The notes under the pieces were generated by a model. It searched no databases, was not told the origin of the DNA, and was given only the letters and a program-made list of their open reading frames with translations. Positions 1 to 8,563 of a DNA stretch of 64,000 bases are shown in pieces; the first letter of the stretch is position 1, and every line of letters starts with the position of its first letter. This DNA comes from Streptomyces regalis. Its GTDB lineage: Bacteria > Actinomycetota > Actinomycetes > Streptomycetales > Streptomycetaceae. Position numbers and translations under genes: made by a program. The stretch spans positions 12,527 through 76,526 of the forward strand of contig NZ_LLZG01000354.1 in the NCBI RefSeq assembly GCF_001509475.1, written 5' to 3'.

Positions 1-927
1 CGCGAGCACCCCCTCGAGAGCGGTGCCGAGGGCCCGGACATCGAGATCGACCAGGCCGCCGAGGACCAGTCGGACGCGGGCCAGGAGTCGACCGTCGACG
101 TGACCGCAGGCGACAAGATCACCCAGCGCGAGGCCCTGGAGAGCGTACTGATCGCATCCGCGAACAACATCGCCCGCCGGCTCGCCCGCTGGGACGCCGG
201 TTCCGAGAAGGCGTTCGTGACGAAGATGAACGCCACCGCCAAGGAACTCGGCATGACGAACACGACGTACACCGACCCCTCCGGTCTGAACAACACCACC
301 GTGAGCACGGCTGTGGACCAGGTGAAGCTGGCCAAGGCGGCGATGAAGGAGCCCGCGTTCCGCGAGGTCGCCGCGATGATGTCGTACGACGACTACAAGG
401 GCAGGAACCACGGCAACTGGAACCAGCTGGTCGGCAAGAACAATGTCGTCGGCATCAAGACCGGCACCACCACCTCCGCCCTCGGCAACCTCGTGTTCGC
501 CGCGAAGAAGGAGGTCGGCGGCGAGACCCGGACCATCATCGGCGCCGTGGTGCGCCAGCCGGACGCCGGCGGCGGCATCCTCGCTGCCGCTCTCGACTCC
601 GGCGACCAGCTGATCCGGGCCGCGCAGGACGCCCTGAAGTCGGCGACGCTGCTGAAGAAGGGCGACGTCGTCGGATACGTCGACGACGGCCTCGGCGGCC
701 GCACCCCGGTCGTCGCCACCAAGGACGTCACGGCGGTCGGCTGGCCCGGCCTGAAGGTCGAGCTGACCTTCGCCTCCGACGCCGTACCGAACACCGCGAA
801 GGCCGGCACCAAGGTGGGCACGCTCACCGTGGGTGACGGCACGAGCGGCGCCGTCAAGATCCCGGTCGCCCTCCAGACGGAGCTCACCGAACCGGGCTTC
901 ACGGACAAGCTGACCCGCATCGCCTGA
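1..927 (+). CDS. D-alanyl-D-alanine carboxypeptidase (peptidase S11), 5' end outside window
   Basis: Penicillin-binding DD-carboxypeptidase that trims the terminal D-Ala of peptidoglycan stem peptides outside the membrane. The frame is open from base 1, so the signal peptide and the SxxK nucleophile motif lie upstream of the window. The SxN motif is visible as SANN (about residue 53 of the visible part) and the KTG triad motif in GIKTGTT. The C-terminal third resembles the beta-rich domain of S11 enzymes. The family assignment is secure. The gene ends in TGA followed by a strong terminator hairpin. By remembered gene order it corresponds to the S. coelicolor SCO4439 type enzyme. Confidence 0.93.
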   Translation, partial: REHPLESGAEGPDIEIDQAAEDQSDAGQESTVDVTAGDKITQREALESVLIASANNIARRLARWDAGSEKAFVTKMNATAKELGMTNTTYTDPSGLNNTTVSTAVDQVKLAKAAMKEPAFREVAAMMSYDDYKGRNHGNWNQLVGKNNVVGIKTGTTTSALGNLVFAAKKEVGGETRTIIGAVVRQPDAGGGILAAALDSGDQLIRAAQDALKSATLLKKGDVVGYVDDGLGGRTPVVATKDVTAVGWPGLKVELTFASDAVPNTAKAGTKVGTLTVGDGTSGAVKIPVALQTELTEPGFTDKLTRIA

Positions 928-954
928 GGCGGGACGGCACAGCGGCATCGCACC

Positions 955-987
955 GCAGCCCGCCGACGGCGCTCGTCGGCGGGCTGC
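955..987 (+). terminator. Rho-independent-type hairpin after the carboxypeptidase gene
   Basis: Perfect 14-bp stem, left arm GCAGCCCGCCGACG and right arm CGTCGGCGGGCTGC, with a 5-nt loop, 27 nt after the stop. There is no U-tract, as is usual in Streptomyces. Confidence 0.8.
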
Positions 988-1139
988 GTGCTAGCGTCAC
1001 GAAACGGGCAGGTCGTCGCTCACAAGGCGCGGCCGGAGAACCTTCCGGGACAGGGCCGAGAACACGCGGTAAACGGGACGCGGCCGGAACAGAAGGCAGC
1101 CAGAAGAGCAGACGGGACAGCACGGGGAGTGCCTCAAAG

Positions 1140-3032
1140 GTGGCCACTGCGGAGCCGACACGCGCCGACGACGCCGATCCGGGACGGGGAGCCGGTCCGC
1201 GAATACGCGTGCCCGCGCCACGCCGGGAAGACCGTCAAAGCCCTACGGAGAACAGACCGCCCTCGCGTCTGAGCACCGTCCTCCTCACCCTGCGTGAGCG
1301 CCTTCTGCGCCATCCGGTGCTGTCGATCACGGCTCTGGCCGGGCTCCTCCACGTCATCTGGTTCTTCACATTCGCAAGCAGCGGCGGCGATCTCGCGGCC
1401 CAGGACGCCTGGGCCGAGTTCGTCGGCCGGCATCCGGACTCGGCGTACAACCTGGCCTGGTTCGGCGGCCTGCACCCGGTGTCGTACAGCATCGTGTCGC
1501 CGTACCTGATGTCGGTCCTCGGTGTCCGTACGACGATGATGATCGCCGGGACGATCACGGCCGGCCTGCTGACGCTCGTCCTCATCCGCAGCCTCCCCCA
1601 CTCCCGGCCTCGCGCCGACGGGGGGACGCCCACGGTGAAGACCGCACTGTGGGCGGCGCTCGCCGGGGTCTTCGGGCTGGTGTGCAACGCGATCTCCGGG
1701 CGGGTGACCTTCGGGCTCGGCATGATGTTCGCGCTGGGCGCGGTCGCCGTGGTGTTCTGCTGGCCCCACCGCTGGCGCTACAAACGCTGGGCGAAGGCGC
1801 TGTGCGCGGCGCCACTGGCCGCGCTGGCGACCATGTCGTCGCCGGTGGCGGGGCTGTTCGTGGGGCTCGTGGCGGTGGCGCTGTTCCTGCAGAAGCGGCG
1901 TCCGGGCGCCTGGGCGCTGGGCATCGCGCCGACCGCCGTGGTGGCCGTGTCGGCGTTGCTGTTCCCCTTCTCCGGCACCCAGCCGATGGTGATCGGCTCG
2001 ATGCTGCTGCCGCTGCTGCTCGCGGCCGTGACCTTCCTGACCGTCCCCGAGGAGTGGAAGACGGTCCGGCTGGTGTCCGCGGTCTACGGTCTGTCCGTCG
2101 TCCTGGTCTGGGTGTTCAGCTCGCAGATCGGCTCGAACATCACGCGGCTGGCGATGCTGTTCGCCGGGACGGCCCTGGTGGCGGCGCTGCCGTTCACGGT
2201 GCCTCGCTCACGCAAGTGGTACACGGCTGTGCTGGCGCTGGTCACCTTCGGCGGGTGGATCGGCTTCAAGACGGTCGACGACATCATCCATGCCGCCCCC
2301 GAGGCCTCATGGGCGCGTGAGCTCACTCCGCTGGTGAACGAGTTGCAGGAGGTCGGCGCGGAGAAGGGCCGTGTCGAGGTGGTGCCGGCCCGCTCCCATC
2401 GCGAGGCCTCCGCGCTCGCGCCGTACGTCAATCTGGCCCGGGGCTGGCTCCGCCAGGCCGACATGAAGCGCAACCCGCTCTTCTACGACGGCACGCTCAA
2501 CTCGGCGAACTACCACGTGTGGCTCAAGCGGTGGGCCGTGCACTTCGTGGTGCTGCCGAAGGACGAGCCGGACCCCACCGGTGCCGAGCGCGAGCGGGAG
2601 CTGGTGCAGCGCGGGATGCCGTATCTCAAGCAGGTCTGGGGCGACGCGAACTGGCAGCTGTTCGAAGTGACCAACCCGACGCCGCTCGCTGAGCCGAACG
2701 CCGTCGTGGAGCGGGCCGAGCAGGGCGAGATGACGATGCGGGTGAGCAAGCCGGGCCGCATCCTCATCCGCATCCCGTACTCGCCGTGGCTGAGCCTCGT
2801 CGACGAAGAGGGCACGAAGTTCGATCCTCCGCAGGAGACGGAGGCCTCCAAGAACCGGCCCGAGGGCGAGCCCAAGTCGTACGACAACGTCAACGGCTGC
2901 CTGAGGGAGACGGAGGAGGACGCGATGGGTGACCGGTGGACGATGCTGGTGGCCCCGAAGGCGGGCACGTATCGCCTGGCGGCGCCTTACGCCGTGTCGC
3001 GGGGCACTCCGTGTCCGGAGGAGATGCCCTGA
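1140..3032 (+). CDS. Polytopic membrane protein with large extracytoplasmic C-terminal part
   Basis: 630-residue protein with a charged cytoplasmic N-terminus of about 50 residues. About ten hydrophobic segments follow between residues 55 and 370, then a soluble region of about 250 residues. I do not recognise a catalytic motif. Layouts like this are often labelled MFS transporter or membrane protein in Streptomyces and also resemble lipid-linked sugar transferases, but neither is shown. The start is GTG at 1140, with GGGGAG ten bases upstream. It follows the carboxypeptidase gene in the same direction, separated by a terminator, so it probably has its own promoter. It runs nearly head-on into the next minus-strand gene (10-bp gap). 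Confidence 0.8.
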   Translation: MATAEPTRADDADPGRGAGPRIRVPAPRREDRQSPTENRPPSRLSTVLLTLRERLLRHPVLSITALAGLLHVIWFFTFASSGGDLAAQDAWAEFVGRHPDSAYNLAWFGGLHPVSYSIVSPYLMSVLGVRTTMMIAGTITAGLLTLVLIRSLPHSRPRADGGTPTVKTALWAALAGVFGLVCNAISGRVTFGLGMMFALGAVAVVFCWPHRWRYKRWAKALCAAPLAALATMSSPVAGLFVGLVAVALFLQKRRPGAWALGIAPTAVVAVSALLFPFSGTQPMVIGSMLLPLLLAAVTFLTVPEEWKTVRLVSAVYGLSVVLVWVFSSQIGSNITRLAMLFAGTALVAALPFTVPRSRKWYTAVLALVTFGGWIGFKTVDDIIHAAPEASWARELTPLVNELQEVGAEKGRVEVVPARSHREASALAPYVNLARGWLRQADMKRNPLFYDGTLNSANYHVWLKRWAVHFVVLPKDEPDPTGAERERELVQRGMPYLKQVWGDANWQLFEVTNPTPLAEPNAVVERAEQGEMTMRVSKPGRILIRIPYSPWLSLVDEEGTKFDPPQETEASKNRPEGEPKSYDNVNGCLRETEEDAMGDRWTMLVAPKAGTYRLAAPYAVSRGTPCPEEMP

Positions 3033-3042
3033 CCGGCGTTGA

Positions 3043-3882
3043 TCAGCGCAAGTCGGCGACATACCGGTCCGTCCCCGGCGCCGTCGGGATGAACGGCGCC
3101 ACCAGCTCCACCCGCCCGAGCCCCGACTCCTCGACCACCGTGTCCAGGCCGGCGAAGTGCCCCTGCCAGCACTCCCTCGGATCCGCCTCCAGGAACCACA
3201 GGAGCGTCAGGCGGGTGTCGACCCCCTCGACCTGCTTGACGTACGACATGCGGTCCAGCGGCAGCGGCGTGGGCCGGAAGATTGTCACCATCGCGGCCGG
3301 GGAACCCGCCAGGCGCTTCGGCAGGTGCCGCGTGCGCAGCCACTCCAGCAGCTCGGTGCGCTGCTGCGGTGAGTCCGCGTCGATGACCTCCACCACCAGG
3401 CCCGCGTACGGGTGGTCCAGGGCGTGGAAGTCACGCGGGCCCGCCGCGCCGTCGCGGTACACCGTCGCCTCGTGGTCCTGGAACGCCGTGAAGACGTGGG
3501 TGCGGTCCTGGTAGACGCGGGCGTCGCGGTTGAGGCGCTTGTTGATGGCGACCGTCCAGCGCATGTGGTCGTCGTAGCGGCCCGCGGTGATCCAGTACGT
3601 CGAGATGTAGCAGCCGGCGGTGACGGGCTGGGCGATCGCCGACTTCTCGGGGTAGCGCAGGAGCTGGAGGTCCCTGGTCGCCACCCACCTTCGGCCCGCG
3701 TACATCCAGGGCATGGCCATCGCGCCGGCGTAGTAGTGGTCGTCCTCGTACCAGCGGTTGTAGGCGTACTCGTGGCCCGGGTGCGGTTCGACCATGGTGA
3801 TCAGGGCGTGGCCCGGGTGGACTCCGTACGGGCCGACGGCGGCCAGTTCGGCGTACGCCTCGCTGCGGGTGTCCTCGCTCAT
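3043..3882 (-). CDS. Hypothetical protein under the shared palindromic operator
   Basis: About 279 residues, no signal peptide or membrane segment. The N-terminal half (HPGHEYAYNRWYEDDHYY) has the aromatic/His-rich look of EthD/NIPSNAP-like dimeric alpha/beta-barrel proteins, and the C-terminal half may be a second such fold. This is inference only. ATG at 3882 is chosen because GGAAAGGGGA stands 8 bases upstream; an in-frame start at 3906 lacks one. It is divergent from an SDR gene, and the 76-bp gap contains a perfect copy of the CTGACG-N3-CGTCAG palindrome. It is therefore likely co-regulated with the catabolic genes at 35-45, 51-55 and 61-64 kb and may act on an intermediate of that pathway. 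Confidence 0.75.
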   Translation of the reverse strand: MSEDTRSEAYAELAAVGPYGVHPGHALITMVEPHPGHEYAYNRWYEDDHYYAGAMAMPWMYAGRRWVATRDLQLLRYPEKSAIAQPVTAGCYISTYWITAGRYDDHMRWTVAINKRLNRDARVYQDRTHVFTAFQDHEATVYRDGAAGPRDFHALDHPYAGLVVEVIDADSPQQRTELLEWLRTRHLPKRLAGSPAAMVTIFRPTPLPLDRMSYVKQVEGVDTRLTLLWFLEADPRECWQGHFAGLDTVVEESGLGRVELVAPFIPTAPGTDRYVADLR

Positions 3883-3912
3883 GCGGTTCCCCTTTCCTGC
3901 GGTCACCCATAC

Positions 3913-3929
3913 TCTGACGGGCCGTCAGA
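3913..3929. promoter_or_regulatory. Palindromic operator, copy 1
   Basis: TCTGACGGGCCGTCAGA: inverted repeat with 7-bp or longer arms, between the divergent genes at 3882 (minus) and 3959 (plus). It is the same motif found before the other catabolic genes of the window. No convincing -35/-10 pair could be aligned to this copy, unlike copies at 40544, 45229 and 52610/52637. Confidence 0.75.
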
Positions 3930-3958
3930 TAGTGCGTCCAGAGTCGGGAGGCAGCGGA

Positions 3959-4744
3959 ATGTCACTGCTCGCGGGCAAGACCGTCGTCGTGTCGGGGGTG
4001 GGCGCCGGGCTCGGTCACCAGGTCGCCGCCACGGTGGTGCGCGACGGCGGGAACGCGGTCCTCGGGGCGCGCACGGAGGCCAACCTCGCCAAGAGCGCCG
4101 CCGAGATCGATCCGCACGGGGCGCACACGGCGTACCGGGCGACCGACATCACCGACGAGCGGCAGTGCGAGGCGCTGGCGGCGCTCGCGCGGGAGCGGTT
4201 CGGGGGGATCGACGGGGTGGTCCATGTGGCGGCCCGGGACTCCTACTTCGGCGGGCTGGAGGACGCCGACTTCACCACCTGGCAGTCGGTGATCGACGTG
4301 AACCTGCTGGGGTCGCTGCGGATGACACGGGCCTGTCTGCCGGCCCTCAAGGAGCGCGGGGGCTCGGTCGTGTTCATCGGGACCCAGTCCTCGGTCGCCG
4401 CCCCTTCGCAGGTGCGGCAGGCGGCGTACGCGGCGTCGAAGGGGGCGCTGACGAGTGCGATGTACTCGCTGGCCCGGGAGTTGGGCCGGTACCGGATCCG
4501 GGTGAACACCGTACTGCCGGGCTGGATGTGGGGGCCTCCGGTGCGGGCGTACGTCCAGTTCACGGCCCAGACCGAGGGCGTACCTGAGGCCGACGTGCTG
4601 AAACGGCTGACCGGACGGATGGCGCTGCCCGATCTCGCCACGGACGGCGATGTGGCGGACACCGTGGTGTTCCTGACGTCGGACAGGGCACGCTCCCTCA
4701 CGGGGCAGTCGTTGCTGGTCAACGCGGGGGAGCTGATGCGATGA
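3959..4744 (+). CDS. Short-chain dehydrogenase/reductase (SDR)
   Basis: 261-residue NAD(P)-dependent oxidoreductase of the classical SDR fold, probably oxidising or reducing a hydroxy/keto group of a pathway intermediate. The Rossmann motif SGVGAGLG is near residue 11. The catalytic Tyr-Lys pair is in YAASK (about residue 158), preceded by a Ser-rich strand (GTQSSVA). The start at ATG 3959 follows GGGAGGCAGCGGA. The frame stays open upstream to 3794, but that part lies across the operator and the divergent gene and is not coding. It is controlled from the bidirectional operator region at 3913, which links it to the scattered catabolic genes. The substrate is unknown. Confidence 0.9.
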   Translation: MSLLAGKTVVVSGVGAGLGHQVAATVVRDGGNAVLGARTEANLAKSAAEIDPHGAHTAYRATDITDERQCEALAALARERFGGIDGVVHVAARDSYFGGLEDADFTTWQSVIDVNLLGSLRMTRACLPALKERGGSVVFIGTQSSVAAPSQVRQAAYAASKGALTSAMYSLARELGRYRIRVNTVLPGWMWGPPVRAYVQFTAQTEGVPEADVLKRLTGRMALPDLATDGDVADTVVFLTSDRARSLTGQSLLVNAGELMR

Positions 4745-4870
4745 GTTCACATGGATGAACGCAGACCCTCATGACGAACACTTTTACCTCCCCTTGACCT
4801 TACGCTCACTTGTCGTGTTCACGCGACAGCGCCCAGGATGAGCGCCGGGCTGAACCCTGGGAGGGCGCAC

Positions 4871-6439
4871 ATGAACGGTCTCGACTGGGCCGTGCTCATC
4901 GGCTACTTCGGCGTGATGGTGGCGATCGGCGTCTGGTCGCACAAGCGGGTGGACAACGTCAGCGACTTCTTCACCGCGGGCGGCAAGATGCCGTGGTGGC
5001 TGTCCGGCATCTCGCACCACATGTCCGGATACAGCGCGGTGATGTTCACCGGGTACGCGGGCATCGCCTACACCTACGGCGTCACGTCCTTCGTCACCTG
5101 GTCCTTCCCCATCGCGCTCGGCATCGCCATCGGCTCCAAGCTGTTCGCGCCGCGCATCAACCGGCTCCGCTCACGGCTTCATGTGGCCTCCCCGCTGGAG
5201 TACCTGAAGAACCGTTACGACCTGAAGACCCAGCAGGCGCTGGCCTGGTCCGGGATGCTGCTGAAGATCGTGGACGTGGGCGCGAAGTGGGCGGCCATCG
5301 CGACGCTGCTGTCCGTGTTCACCGGCATCTCGCTGAACCAGGGCATCCTCATCACCGGCTCCATCACGGCCGTCTACTGCACCATCGGCGGCCTGTGGGC
5401 GGACGCGCTGACCGAACTCGGCCAGTTCGTCATCCAGTTGCTGGCCGGTGTCGCGATGTTCGTCGCCGTGGTCATGAAGCTGGACGACAAGGGCATCGGC
5501 TTCTTCGACGCCTGGGACCGGCCGGAGCTGCAGGGCCACGGTGAGCCGCTGGTCGGCCCCTACGGCACGGTCTTCCTCCTCGCCTTCCTCTTCATCAAGC
5601 TCTTCGAGTACAACGGCGGCATGCTCAACCAGGCCCAGCGCTACATGGCCACGGCCAGCGCGTACGAGGCCGAGCGCTCGGCACGCCTGTCGGCGATCCT
5701 CTGGCTGGTCTGGCCGGTGGTCCTCTTCTTCCCCATGTGGATGTCGCCGCTGCTGGTCACGTCGGAGAAGGGGGACGGCTCGGACTCGTACGGCCTGATG
5801 ACCGAACAGCTGCTCCCGCACGGCCTGTTGGGCCTCGTCATCGTCGGCTTCTTCTCGCACACGATGGCCATGTGCTCCTCCGACGCCAACGCGATCGCCG
5901 CCGTCTTCACCCGGGACTGCGCGCCGGTGGTGTGGCGCAGGGCGCGGGCCTGGAGCGAGGGGCAGGGCCTGCGGGTCGCACGCATCACGACCGTCGTCTT
6001 CCTCGGCCTGTCCATGGCCGCCGCGACGCAGGTCAACTCCCCGACCTTCGGCGACATCATCACCGTCGTCATCAAGTGGGTCGCCGGCCTCATGGGCCCG
6101 ATGGCCATCCCGATGATGCTGGGCCTGCTGCGCCCGTTCCGCCGCTCCGGCCCGACCGCCGCGCTCACCAGCTGGTCGATGGGTCTGCTCGCCTTCTGGC
6201 TGGTCAACTACCCGATCAGCTGGCAGATCGAGGGCGGCGTCCCGCTCCAGTACCAGGTCTCGATCCCGCTGGCGGTGTCGCTGGTCCTGTACATCCTCGT
6301 CGGCTTCATCAAGCCGGAGGACACCCCGGAGCGGCTCGCGATCATCGAGAAGATCAACACCGACGGGGACGGCGCGGCTGCGGCAGCGGTGCCGGCACCG
6401 GCGGGCCCGATGGAGGACGTGGTCCGCGCGAAGGACTGA
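4871..6439 (+). CDS. Sodium:solute symporter family transporter
   Basis: 522-residue integral membrane protein of the SSS family, driving solute uptake with sodium ions. About 13 transmembrane segments are visible, starting with a segment around residues 4-24. The conserved N-terminal region (SDFFTAGGKMPWW) and the stretch around GYSAVMFTGYAG are typical. The substrate cannot be read from sequence. ATG 4871 is preferred over an in-frame ATG at 4838 because GGGAGG stands 7 bases before it. It is monocistronic: a strong terminator follows. It stands next to the SDR gene, but there is no operator copy before it, so a role in the same pathway is only a possibility. Confidence 0.88.
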   Translation: MNGLDWAVLIGYFGVMVAIGVWSHKRVDNVSDFFTAGGKMPWWLSGISHHMSGYSAVMFTGYAGIAYTYGVTSFVTWSFPIALGIAIGSKLFAPRINRLRSRLHVASPLEYLKNRYDLKTQQALAWSGMLLKIVDVGAKWAAIATLLSVFTGISLNQGILITGSITAVYCTIGGLWADALTELGQFVIQLLAGVAMFVAVVMKLDDKGIGFFDAWDRPELQGHGEPLVGPYGTVFLLAFLFIKLFEYNGGMLNQAQRYMATASAYEAERSARLSAILWLVWPVVLFFPMWMSPLLVTSEKGDGSDSYGLMTEQLLPHGLLGLVIVGFFSHTMAMCSSDANAIAAVFTRDCAPVVWRRARAWSEGQGLRVARITTVVFLGLSMAAATQVNSPTFGDIITVVIKWVAGLMGPMAIPMMLGLLRPFRRSGPTAALTSWSMGLLAFWLVNYPISWQIEGGVPLQYQVSIPLAVSLVLYILVGFIKPEDTPERLAIIEKINTDGDGAAAAAVPAPAGPMEDVVRAKD

Positions 6440-6460
6440 GGAACGGCAAGGGCATGCGGA

Positions 6461-6498
6461 CAAGGGCGGCCACTCCCACCCCGGGGTGGCCGCCTTTG
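6461..6498 (+). terminator. Terminator hairpin after the symporter gene
   Basis: 13-bp stem (CAAGGGCGGCCAC against GTGGCCGCCTTTG) with one G-T pair, 22 nt after the stop. The right arm ends in CCTTTG. Confidence 0.8.
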
Positions 6499-6694
6499 CC
6501 GTTGCCCACTGCCGGGGCCTCCGGCCGACGAACCCGCTCGAAGGCCCGGTGTCGTGGTCGTCGCGGCACCTGGAGTGAGGCCGCCGACCTCGCACCCGGG
6601 GGGCCCTCGGTACCTGAGGAGTGGCAGCGCGGATAGGTGAGCTGTTCACCGAGAGGCCCGGGTGCCCGTGTCAGCGGCTGCGGCCCCGAGCTGA

Positions 6695-6860
6695 ACCTCG
6701 CGGGTACCGGTCGGCCAACCCGAGCAGAGGGGGCACGGCCACGCAAGACCTGATCAGCTCAGCCGCGCAGGTACCAGTCGGCCAACCCGGACGAAGCCCA
6801 CACGGCCACGTGGCCGGATCTGCTCAGGCGCGCGGGTACCGGGCCAGCCAGCCCGGCGCC
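6695..6860. repeat. Three degenerate tandem copies of the 3' end of the ADP-ribosylglycohydrolase gene
   Basis: A segment of about 66 bp around GGTACC repeats at 6704, 6771 and 6836 (periods 67 and 65). The copy nearest the gene encodes its last residues (LARYPRA and stop). The next two would encode LADWYLRG-stop and LADRYPRG on the minus strand. The gap 6440-6823 otherwise holds only the symporter terminator. The copies are either slippage duplications or remnants of a second, lost glycohydrolase gene. Confidence 0.7.
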
Positions 6861-7939
6861 GATCCGGCGGGGCCGTGCAGGGCCGGGCCCTGGGTCATCT
6901 CCATGGCGAAGTCGTCGGCGAGTTCGAGGATGGTGGGGCGGCCCTCCAGTTCGGCGAGCCAGGCCGGGGGCAGGGCCGTCTCGCCGTGCAGGGCGCCCAG
7001 CAGGCCGCCGGTGAGGGAGCCCGCGGCGGCGGACGGGCCGTCGTGGTTCACGGCGAGGCACAGCCCGTGGCGGACGTCCTCGCCGACCAGGGCGCAGTAC
7101 ACGGCGGCTGCGAGCAGCCCGTCGGCCGAGCCGTCGGCCGCGAGCTCCTCCACCCGCGCCGGGGTGGGCATGCCCTGCCGTACGGCGCCCAGCGCGTGCT
7201 GCAGCGCGTCCGACACGGGTTCGTGCCCGGGCCGCAGGGCGAGCAGCGCGAGCGCCCGCTGCACGGCCCCGTCGAGGCTCTCCCCGCAGGCGAGACCGTG
7301 CACGATGACGGCGTACGCGCCTGCCGCCAGGTAAGCGATGGGATGGCCGTGGGTCTGCGTCGCGCACTCCACGGCGAGCTGGACGACGAGCTGCGGCTCC
7401 CAGCCGACGAGCAGTCCGAAGGGCGCGGAACGGGCGACGGCCTCGGGCCCGAGCTCGGCCGCGTTCTTGGGCGACTCCAGCGTGCCCATGGTCTCGTCAC
7501 CGAGGCCGAGCAGGAGCGCGCGGGTGGGATCCCGGCGGGCGTACAGCCACTCCTCCCGCGCCAGCCACCCGTCGTCCTTACGGCGCTCGTCGGGACCCCA
7601 GTCCCGCTGTGTGGCGGCCCAGCGCAGATACGCCCGGTGCAGATCGGTGGGCGGATGCCAGGCGCCGGTGTCCCGCCGGACCTGCGCTCTTATCAACCCG
7701 TCCACGCTGAACAGCGTGAGCTGCGTGAGGTGAGTCACGGCACCGCGCCGGCCATACCCGACCCCGAGATCGACGAGCCCCTCAAGGCCGTACTGCTCCT
7801 TGATCTCGTCCAGCCCCAGCCCGTCCACCGGCGCACCGAGGGCATCCCCCACGGCCGCGCCCAGAAGCGTGCCGCGCACCCGGCTGCGGAAGTCCTGCTG
7901 TTCGGTACGGCCCCAGACGGCGCCGACTGTCGCACCCAC
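6824..7939 (-). CDS. ADP-ribosylglycohydrolase family protein with degenerate metal sites
   Basis: 371 residues of the all-alpha DraG/ARH fold, whose active members remove ADP-ribose from proteins or nucleic acids with two Mg ions. The first motif GDALGAP is intact. The second, usually TDDT followed by Q-TLF, reads THLTQLTLF here. The third, usually a GDSDS-type loop after the NH pair, reads NHDGPSAAAGS. Both metal-ligand clusters have therefore lost their Asp residues, and the protein may bind ADP-ribose without cleaving it. GTG 7939 is chosen for the GGGGAGG five bases upstream; the frame extends to a GTG at 7984 with no ribosome site. Its 3' end is tandemly repeated downstream. Confidence 0.8.
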   Translation of the reverse strand: MGATVGAVWGRTEQQDFRSRVRGTLLGAAVGDALGAPVDGLGLDEIKEQYGLEGLVDLGVGYGRRGAVTHLTQLTLFSVDGLIRAQVRRDTGAWHPPTDLHRAYLRWAATQRDWGPDERRKDDGWLAREEWLYARRDPTRALLLGLGDETMGTLESPKNAAELGPEAVARSAPFGLLVGWEPQLVVQLAVECATQTHGHPIAYLAAGAYAVIVHGLACGESLDGAVQRALALLALRPGHEPVSDALQHALGAVRQGMPTPARVEELAADGSADGLLAAAVYCALVGEDVRHGLCLAVNHDGPSAAAGSLTGGLLGALHGETALPPAWLAELEGRPTILELADDFAMEMTQGPALHGPAGSAPGWLARYPRA

Positions 7940-8115
7940 CAAGACCTCCCCGTGACAGCGTCCGTCTGTACGACGATTCGCCACTGTAATCGACCGGGGA
8001 CGGTCAGTTCAGGGGGCGGAATGGTATGCGAGGTGTGACCGAAATGGTCATGAGTGATCCTGAGTGGCCAGCTATCACCCGTACCGAGTGACATTGCTGC
8101 GCCATGCCCAATCCG

Positions 8116-8463
8116 TCACAGCCCGGCCTCCGCCTCGGCGGCCTCCCTGATCGCGCGGATCTCGTTGATGGCCTGCGTCGGGTCCTGCTCCCCCGCGTCC
8201 ACGAGCTGCTCCAGTTCACGCAACCGGGCGGCCCGGTCCGGGTGCCGTTCGATCGCCACGAAGACGGCCCAGGAGTGCACGAAGGCCCGGAGCGGTGCGA
8301 GGCTCTGCGTCTGCTGGGCGTTCGTCGTGGCCTCGAAGAGGTGGTGCGTCAGGGCCGGGATCCTGCTCGGCGCGATACGCGCCACTGCGGCCCGCAGCGC
8401 GTCCGGGGTCAGCTCGGGCATGGGGATCAGCGGTCCGTACGGGCCGTCGGTCTGGGCGCTCAC
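8116..8463 (-). CDS. DUF6247-type small protein, orphan copy
   Basis: 115-residue, mostly helical protein. It is clearly related in sequence layout to the protein at 50399: a Pro/Gly-rich start, then LRAAVARIAP, a central W..FV.IER.P motif and a Glu/Ala-rich helix. GTG 8463 has GGAGG five bases upstream. The 50399 relative (and possibly the unrelated-looking one at 30016) is followed by a small overlapping gene with a toxin-like shape. This copy has no such partner, so it may be a solitary antitoxin-like or regulatory protein. Function is unproven. Confidence 0.7.
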   Translation of the reverse strand: MSAQTDGPYGPLIPMPELTPDALRAAVARIAPSRIPALTHHLFEATTNAQQTQSLAPLRAFVHSWAVFVAIERHPDRAARLRELEQLVDAGEQDPTQAINEIRAIREAAEAEAGL

Positions 8464-8563
8464 GGTGACCTCCGGTGCGGGTGACTCGGTCCTCGTACGG
8501 TACCGGCGGAGTCGGTGGAGCGGTGCGTGGGCAACGCTTGTCACGGGGCTCACTTCCGGGTCT

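Noticed and set aside
5171..6649. Long minus-strand open frame (492 codons) opposite the symporter gene.
   Set aside because: Low-complexity Arg/Asp/His composition, no family similarity, complete overlap with a well-supported membrane transporter.
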